Part shown: in pieces, positions 13,001-22,000 of the stretch
How the letters are laid out: each line of letters opens with the position of its first letter
How positions within the stretch are numbered: the stretch's first letter is position 1
Program-made: the position numbers and the translations under genes
Notes under the pieces: model-generated
The model's database searches: none
What the model saw: the letters and a program-made list of their open reading frames with translations, nothing else
What the model was told of the DNA's origin: nothing
Assembly (NCBI GenBank): GCA_002633005.1
Contig: NMRA01000022.1
Span: 448,869 to 491,762 of the forward strand
DNA: 42,894 nt
Origin: Phoronis australis
Taxonomy: Eukaryota; Phoronida; Phoronidae
Direction of reading: 5' to 3'

Positions 13001-16000
13001 CAGGAAGATGAACAGCGGTTGTTGAAGTATCTGTTTGTGTTGCTCAGAGCTGGGCAGCTAGATGAGGTAATCTCCATAAGGTTCATTGCAGCTGTGATGA
13101 CACAGGCATGGATACCAGTCTGTTATTACTTTCATCACGCCTGCCGCTTATGATGTTCCTTTTTGTGCTTGTAGAAAAATTCTATTGGTAACTATTTGGT
13201 CATTTCCAGGAAACAATTTTGAGTCGCTCTGGGTAGTTTTGGATTAGGATAGCACAGGTAGTTATTTAAATAAAGCTGAAAATAAATGAGCAAAGGCCAC
13301 TATTACCACCACCACTTCTGCAAGTTGGTGCTAAACATAAGGAATTACAAATACACGGAAACGTGGAGCTGCGTCACACAACATGAAAAGTGCAAACAAA
13401 TGTCCCCTAACTCCTGTGTCTTTTTACGGCTCTATCCCTTGTTCATCTTTTCCACCAGGCCCAAAAGTTGTGCTCCCGTTGTGGTCAGATGTGGCGTGCG
13501 GCCACGCTGGAGGGCTGGCGACTTCACCACGACCCTAACTACACACAGTTGGGCGATGGTGGTCAGCTTGAGTCCATTGAGGGTAACCCCTGCAGGGATA
13601 TGTGGAAGAACGTCTGCTGGGGTCTGGCAAAGGAGGTACGATTTGTTCTGCGTTTCTTACAGTGTGTTTAAGGATAAAAGCTAGGTGCTTTGTGTCGACT
13701 GTCTGTGGAAAGCTTACTTAGGTCAGGATATTATAAATCATAGATGCTACAATTACATACAGTTGTGGCTCACCTTTATGGAAATTTGGGTCTTGTACCT
13801 TTGGGCTCCTATGTGTTGGCTAAAGGAATTTGATGGATTGGATCTTTTTATCTCTGGAACGAACTGAGTCCGGTAAAATGTTGGCAATTTTGGACAAAGT
13901 AATTTTGAAAATGGCCTTGTTATCATTTTTCAATTGCCTCTTACATTATTGTAATGTCCACAGTTTTAATAACTATTGTCTGAAGGTAGATATGGTACAG
14001 AACGTACTGCACATTCCAGCTTTCGCCATTTGAACGTGCTATCTATGCAGCCATGAGTGGTAACCTGCGCCACCTGTTGCCTGTCTGCGAAAGTTGGGAG
14101 GACCACTTATGGGCATATCTCAGGGTAACTGTTGATGTTCAAGTTGAGCAGGAAATCCGCATGAACGTTGTGTATGATCGCCCACAGGAGGAGCTACCTG
14201 CTGAATACTGGGATGGACTGTGAGTACTCGGGCCGACCAAATTTTCATTTCTTAAGTTTGTTAATGAGATTTATAACAGTATATATTATAAATATAGTAC
14301 TTGTGACTGGTGTGACTTAAGTGATTGTACACAGCTTTTGACCTGTTCTGCAGAGGTCACAGGTTCGAATCTGCGCTGAGACTGATCTCAGAAAATCACC
14401 TTTTTCAACTATATCACTTTAATATTATGACTATAAGCAGACATTTGCATTATTAACTAAAACTGAGGTGTAGTGGTAGACCTGACTCATGGCTCTAGAT
14501 GTGGTGCAGTGGTAGACCTGTCTCATGGCTCTAGATGTTGTGGGCCTGTAGATTAATTCCATACTTTCTCATATTATTTTTGTCAGGCAGATAAGTCTAC
14601 TGTTGTTTGCTGTATCAGGAGCTGTGATGATATCTGTTGACGATCATGATTTTCAATGATTGTTTGGTGGTATTTCTGAGCTCTAAAAACACTATGAAAA
14701 AATGGCATGGTCTGTAAACGATGGGCACGCTTTCATTGATTAAGTTCAGTATTTGTCACTTGTGTTAAATGTGGTTTCCTTTTTTCAGAATGTCTCTGGA
14801 ACAGGTTTTCCGAGAAATTCAAGCAAGTCCAAATGATGTAAGTGGTATCACATAGTGTTCACTGAGAAATTAGCTGTTCAATTTGGTCAACTTGTTGGAA
14901 GTGATTTATTCTGAAGATGAACATCAGCAGCACTCAATTTGGCAACCTGGAAGTATCAAAAAAAAAATTCTCTTGCAGGACCTTGTGTACATGTATTGTG
15001 TATTCAGTGTAAACATAATGAATGTCTGCATAAAAGCACTTCATTTACAATAGATACTAGATGCCTGTATGAATAAATCTTTCTCTCTAATACTGTGCTT
15101 TGCTCTGTTCCTTTACAGAGAGTCCGTACCCAGGCAAAACAACACTATCCTGTGGTACAGAAGTTCCTCATTTTAAATGATCCAGAAGGTTGGTATATGG
15201 TACAGTGTGTAAGTACGGACTTTATATCAATATGGACCGACCCCAAATGGTGTTCTGGCATGAGTCTAATCTGTGTACTTGAAGCTTGATTTGAAAATTC
15301 ACATCTTTACATACCACGCTTAGAATGAACTTAACAATTTGCACTTAAATCATGCAGCATGATTGATTAAGTTTTAAGTGTGAAACAACTTCATTGGTGA
15401 TTAGACCCTGATCCCTCACATGTCTGAGGGCCGGTCTATATTTGTTTTACTATATGACAACTGATGCTTCTTTCCTCTGACATTGTCTCTTATGAGATTG
15501 TCATGTTTAACCGCCTTGATGTATTGTTATTGTCTATTGGCTTTGTTTACACAGTCAAGGTTTTGTAGGCTTTCTGCAGCCTGTAGATTTCGAATAGCAG
15601 CATCTGACATCTAGGTGGCATGAGTGACAAGTGACATGACATGGCTAGCTGGTCAACATAACCACATATCAGACTTTATTGGATTGGTGAACAAGAACTG
15701 TCAGTGGCTGTGTAATAACGTGTCTTGTTGATCACTGACTGTTGCAGTCCTGTGTCATGTATTTAAGTTATGAGTATCCATTTGGGACATATAGTATGCA
15801 CAGCTTCCAAAAAGTGGAAATTCGAATTGGCTTTTCTTCAGTTCTTTTATTTTACAAGACAAAATTGAGGGGATAAAAGCTGATAATTTTAGTCAAAAAC
15901 GTTTTACCCAACTTATCTTCCTTATTTATTGTGACCAACTTCAGCTGGTTGTGCAGAGCACGCCGCTCGATCTTCTTAAAACCCTATGACAGTGTCTTAT

Positions 16001-19000
16001 GTTTTCTTAGCGATTGTGTTCTCTACCACAGAAAACTAAAGCTAGGGGAAATTGTAAAATATTGAAAAATTTACGTTCGTACTGTGGGAGCTTTTATATA
16101 AAACCTAGGAATTGAGCATTGAAATGGTGTCAAGCATTCAATATTTACTAATTTGCTTAGCAAATGACCAATCTCCCGTGAGTTTTAACTTTTGCGTTGT
16201 TTTTCAAAAAACTGTGCCACAGGTAAGCCAAACTTGTCTCTGTAAAACCCAAAGTAATTGCCGCGACGAGTCAAGCCAGGTTGTATAGAAGAGTGACTGT
16301 GAAGAGTGGGTTTAAATTTCACAGTACAAAGCCATACATAGACATTTGCTATCCCAAGGACATGCCTCTGTCCAAATTATGTTTAAAACTTTGCCTGGAA
16401 TCTTGAGCCGTTCAATAATTTATGTGCTTGTATGCCTCCAGCTCTGATTGAGGAGATGTACATGTGGGTGAGAGACGAGCAGAAACCACCGACGCCACAC
16501 TTCCTTCGCTTCATGGCACATCTCGTCCTGTTTCTCAGGGCAATTGGACACAGTGTGAAGGTACGACTTTGGCAAAGTTTGAAGGAGATGCTGATACTAA
16601 AAAGTAGCGGATAGATTTTGTTGAAATTGTATAAGAAGATGGAAATGGGGACTCAACTCACATGGTGGCGCTGTTGAAACAACGGTGTTACCTTGAGGAA
16701 TGTATGTATTGAGGTCACAAGGGATCCTCATATCATACGCACCCCCCTGCTGGTGAATAGCTCTCAATCCACTTGTAGGATATAAAGAGGGACATTTCTT
16801 TATTAGCACCAGCTAGAAAATGTTGACCAATAACCAATTGGAAAGATTGGGAATGGTACGATGCATTTTGGAATTTACATGGCTGTTCAAATGTGGAACG
16901 ATGGAAAAACATCATTTGGTTAGTGTATTATATGAAATTCGATGGTGAACTGTTTTGACATGCACGTGTAACATCACTGGCTCATCGTTCTCAATTATTG
17001 CGCTGTCAAATTCATTGTGCGCTGTCAAATTCATTGCATTGCTACATTTCCAGTCGCTGTTTTTTTCTCTAATTTTTATTCTTCTGCATATAGGAGGAGC
17101 TGTGTGTTGCTATTTTGGAGACCTATGTTCAAGATCTCATTGACTCTCGCCAGACTGAACTCGTTGCTACATATGTCTCGAAACTCCCGTCTAATCTCCA
17201 GGTAGAGTGGTACGCTAAGTTTCTCGAAGGTAAGACCTGTTCCCAAAAAGGCGTTCTGTACTCTGCATAACTAATTTTGGACGTTTATGTCCATTTTAAT
17301 AAGATTTTGCCTCATTGTTTAACAAATTGACAGTAGTTTTGTTGGTATAGTAGCATTGGGAGTTGTGTTACTCTAGTTGGAAAATTAGGTAGATTTGTAA
17401 AAAAGATTCACAGTATGCAGTTCATAAAAATAATAAAAAGTCAGAGAAACGTTAATGAAAAATATTACATAGCAGAGTCTACATACTTAGCTTTTTGTAA
17501 CTGATGATTGTGTGCGAGAAACTTTATTTACACAGCAGGTAAGGTTTTGTAATTGTCAATGAGAAATGCCAATCTGGTTTGAACTACATGCCATGCTGTT
17601 AAACCAGGTATACATGATAAGAATGAGAGACAGCACTGTCTTGAACTAGCCGAGGAAGTCGGCCTAGAGGTGGCGCTTATCACCAAACTTGTTGTGGAGA
17701 ATATCCGTCAGCAAGACGCACACGAGTTCAGTATAGATGGCGAAGCCACATTAGAAGCTGGCACTTCTAAGGTCAGTTGTATGTCTTAACATCTAATGTT
17801 AATTGATTTTTGGGGTCTGACTTGAGAGTTTTGTCAGACATTTGGTCTTACACTCCACACAACTATTTCCGAAAAATTTGTAAATCGCACTAGAGCTAAA
17901 CTTCGAAGTGTTTGAGAATATATCGATTATTTCTAGTTACAGGGATAATTTGTAGAAATTATTTCTAGGCTGTGGTACACTATTACGTGGCTAAACCTTT
18001 TATTCAGTAATTGTAAAGTGAGAGTTTAAGACCAGATTTCTGTCCAAGCCTTGAGTCACTTTCATCAAACAGACCGGTCCTTATGCATGGTATGTACTAA
18101 TCACTACTCTCGCATCACCTTCCAAGTATTTTCAAGAAAATTCCTTCATTTCTTTTTCTGCTATTTTGTATTTACATAAAATTTACAAAAGAAATATTTT
18201 GATCATGATTGGTGCTATGTCAAATTCAGATCAAGATGTTAAATTCCACCTTCTCACACTGTTTTAGGGAGAGTGATTTCCAAACCTCATGTAATAGTGT
18301 TACATTTTTTTTTTCACTCTAATCAGTTTTGCATATTTCCCAATTTTGTTTAATATATCTGCCACAGTTTAAAAGTGGGGTCCAGTTAGCCTGACCCCAG
18401 TGCTTGGTCATAGTAATAGTGGAATCTCAGGCACTCCCTACGTTTGTTCCTTTGGCAAAATCCTGGATTTGCAGATAAAAGTCCTGCTTCAATAGTCATG
18501 TACCATAATAACATGTCTACTTTTGGGCCTGTGCACTTGTATGTGAAACAGCGATGTTTTCCAAAATACATGCACATTTGCAAAACACTTGAGTAAAAAA
18601 AACAAGGAATAAGTTGTTTAGTTTTCAAAAAAGTTTGCTTGTTTTTCTTAAAACAGTGAGGCACATGTTTCAAAATGAGTTGGGCGCAGAACCAATTCTG
18701 CTGTTTTTTGGCCTAATCCACTTTCTATAGTTGATCATCCGGTGACAACTAAATGAGCCGGCCTGTGTTTGGTAGATGCGAGAACGTCGCGAAAACGCAA
18801 GACTTTGTGAGATATCTTTACTCGCGGTTGTCTTGCATTTACGGAACAAAGCCCAGTATGTTGTTCTCCTCAGTAATAGTGATGATTTATGAATATGTTA
18901 ATCTTGAACGGGTGCGGAAGTATAGATCACAAACATTTTTAAGTCTGGTCTGCATGCCATCTGTTGGCCACATCACGTGACTTCATGAACGTAAGTCGGG

Positions 19001-22000
19001 GCAGAAATCTTTTCAGATTTATGTTCATAAGGTCACGTGGTGTGGTGTGCAGACCAGACTTAGAAATGTTTGGGAAATTATGATGATGATTAATTGCAGG
19101 AAGACCGAATCAAAATCGAGGCCATTGATTGGTTAGTGTTTGATCCATCGCAGCGAGCCGAAGCACTGAGACAAGGAAATGCAGTTATGAGGAAGTTTCT
19201 GGGTAAACTTAGCACCAGGGACCAGTTTTATCAGAGGTCGTAAGTCCGGTCATATTTAAGACAGTCGTAAATGCAACGCTGCATTTTTAGAGGGGCGAAA
19301 ACGTTGCAACTAACATAAGATGATATTTATTCCTATTCCAACTTATCGACCACCTTCACGAGTCATGTTATTGAACTGTGTGCATGTAAAAATGGAAGTT
19401 GCAATCGTCTTAGCTAAGACTGGACTTGCGACTTTTGATAAAATGGTACTTGGTGGCTGCTTATAGGGGCATGGGTGCTTATTAGGGTGAATACAGTACT
19501 TTTGCTGAGTTGTATTCTATTTGTTTTGTAGATATTTGGCTAAATGTACAGACTTGTTGATAAAGTCCGACATAATCTTAAAAGATTTCAAAATGATGAG
19601 ATGTGTGACATTACTTTTGTTTGCAGCCTTCAAGAAGCACGCTGCTGCACGGGAAGTTTTCACAAAGATTCCGTCTGGTTCTATTGACGTCATCTACAGG
19701 AACTGCAGGCAAGAGGTAGGTTTTACACAGTCAACAGGTTAAAAAAGTGGTTCAGTGGCTTGATTAAACGTGATCTTATCTGGTCATAGATAGTTGTAAA
19801 CAACTCCGACCTAATTAACAACTAAAATTTTCAAAAAATAAACTTCTCGGTGTTTTTCAGCTGGAAAAGTCATCGGGTTGGGTCTTCGATTTTTAAAAAT
19901 CGGAGAACCATGTACCGAAATTACAACAACTTTAAATAGCATATGAAAGACCAAATTATAGATTGCTGATTATGTATCCACTCCATCAGTTTAGGGATCT
20001 TCACGGACAATAGACATGTTCAATAGACATGTTCAATAGACATGTACAATAGACATGTTCAATAGACATGTTCAATAGACAATGTAAATGTTTCTGGATT
20101 TTTAGAAGGTTTTTGGTTAAGGGGCTGTAACAGTAGAAAATATGAGAAGTTGTTTTTACTTAACAACGGTTTATAGCTCCTTTAATCACAAATGTTGTAC
20201 TGCAGCCCCAAACATTTTAATGTTAAAACAGTTTTCTGCAAGTCTCGGTCTAGGGATGCTAAGTATGACAATCTTTCCTTGATAGTGTAGTTTGCTGTGT
20301 AATGCTGTCTGGACAGTCTCTGTGGTGTAGAGGTTTAGGTGTCTGCTTTTCACTCCTGTGACCCGAGTTCAATTCATGGCTTTGTGGAGATTATTTGGAC
20401 TTGTTTTTGCGACCTGTTTTTAGACAGACATGACCGACCTTCCTGCGGAGGATGACAATGCCATCAGAGAGTACCTGTGCATCCAAGCATACCTGGACGC
20501 CAACGAGTCATTCAATGACTGGTTCCAACACTACCACCATGCCAGACCGGACAAGCCATCACTTCCTGTTGGCAATAACTTCCAGGAGCGTGTGGCGTAC
20601 GAACACAAGGAGAAGCAGTATGAAAGTGACTTGGACAGGTGGCAGCACTCGCTATCACTACAGACCAAGGTGTGTTGTTGTGTTGTTAGCTGTGCAGAGG
20701 GCCAAAGTGGGTGAAATGGGATGGCAAGACTACCATAATTGTTGATGATGTCACTGAACAATAGCTAGTCTTTATTTAGCATTTCTTTCAGTGGAGCTTG
20801 CTTAATGTGATTCCTGTTTTGACGTAAATTATGATAATAGGCGTTATATTCCATAAAGCAGGTTTTGACTTGGTGGTGATTGTAACCACTTTTATAACCT
20901 TATCATGCTGTAGTCTCAGAGTAAGACAGGTAAACAGGAAATGACTGACTTTTACACCTGTCGCCGAGATATGAGAAGGCAAATGAATTTAAGGTGAATT
21001 AGGTTAGTTTTTGGACAGAAAAGAGAAAATACAAAAACGTCATGCTAATTAAGTGGATGAGAATTAAATTTTTCTGATTTTTAATGACATTGTCCGAGAA
21101 TTTTACAATAAATCATGACATTATGCGGGTTATTTTACATGGTTTAGTAGGAAATGATTAGTTTTTTTACATTTCATGACAATAACTAGGATATTCTTTT
21201 ATCAGAAATGACTTTTAGCTTAAGGTTATCTCCAACCTTATTTAGTGGCCTCTATTCTAACTCATATATCAAAAAACTAAGCTTTGTCAACTAGTAGACG
21301 TATATATTTTCTGAAAGAAAAAAGATTAGGGAATATGAAAATACTTTTTGTATTAATGTACCATGATTATTATTTTTACGTAAAAACCTTTTTTAAGTCT
21401 AAATTTTATTTTTAAGAAAGGTACAATCACAGCAAAATAACCCCTTGGTCGATTTGAATGAAACTTTTTTAAATGAAAACTTCACCAGTTACCTCAAAAA
21501 CGCTGTTAGGAATTTTTGATTAGTCTTTTTGTTTGGTTTCTATGTCAAATCAAATTGCAAAATGTAAGGTATCTTTGTAAAAAACAGAAGTCGTATTCGT
21601 CTTTGTTACATTACGCAAAAAATAGGCCTTTATATCGAAAATCCTGACAGTGTTTTTGAGACTGATGACTAAATATTGAATTTGGAAAGTTTCAGTGAAA
21701 TCCACCGAGCCGTTTTCGAGAACTCTTGTTCCTAAGTTCAAATGAAGTTGATTTGCCGAAGCTGAGAAAAAGCCGATTAAACTGGGACGAGTGAAAATCT
21801 CAATGTCTTCAGTTCATTATTCGGTGAAAGCTTGTTTTCGGTACACATAACCTATACAAGCCTTAAATATGTTTGCTATTTCAACATTCATTTGCAATGT
21901 CATCTGATTTTGCAATGTGTAATTAACTTAATTATCATTAAAACGTACCGTTTCCCAGCTAACTACTGTTGTTTGTGACCATTTGACCTACTTTTATATG

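Noticed and set aside
16597-16915. Two overlapping minus-strand frames in NUP107 intron 15
   Set aside because: Short, mutually overlapping, no homology and no splice context.
18386-18673. 95-codon minus-strand frame in NUP107 intron 17
   Set aside because: Antisense to the gene, Lys/Phe-rich from AT-rich DNA, with no recognisable family.
20008-20084. Regular short repeats that might suggest a CRISPR array
   Set aside because: Units are directly adjacent with no spacers, and the DNA is from an animal.
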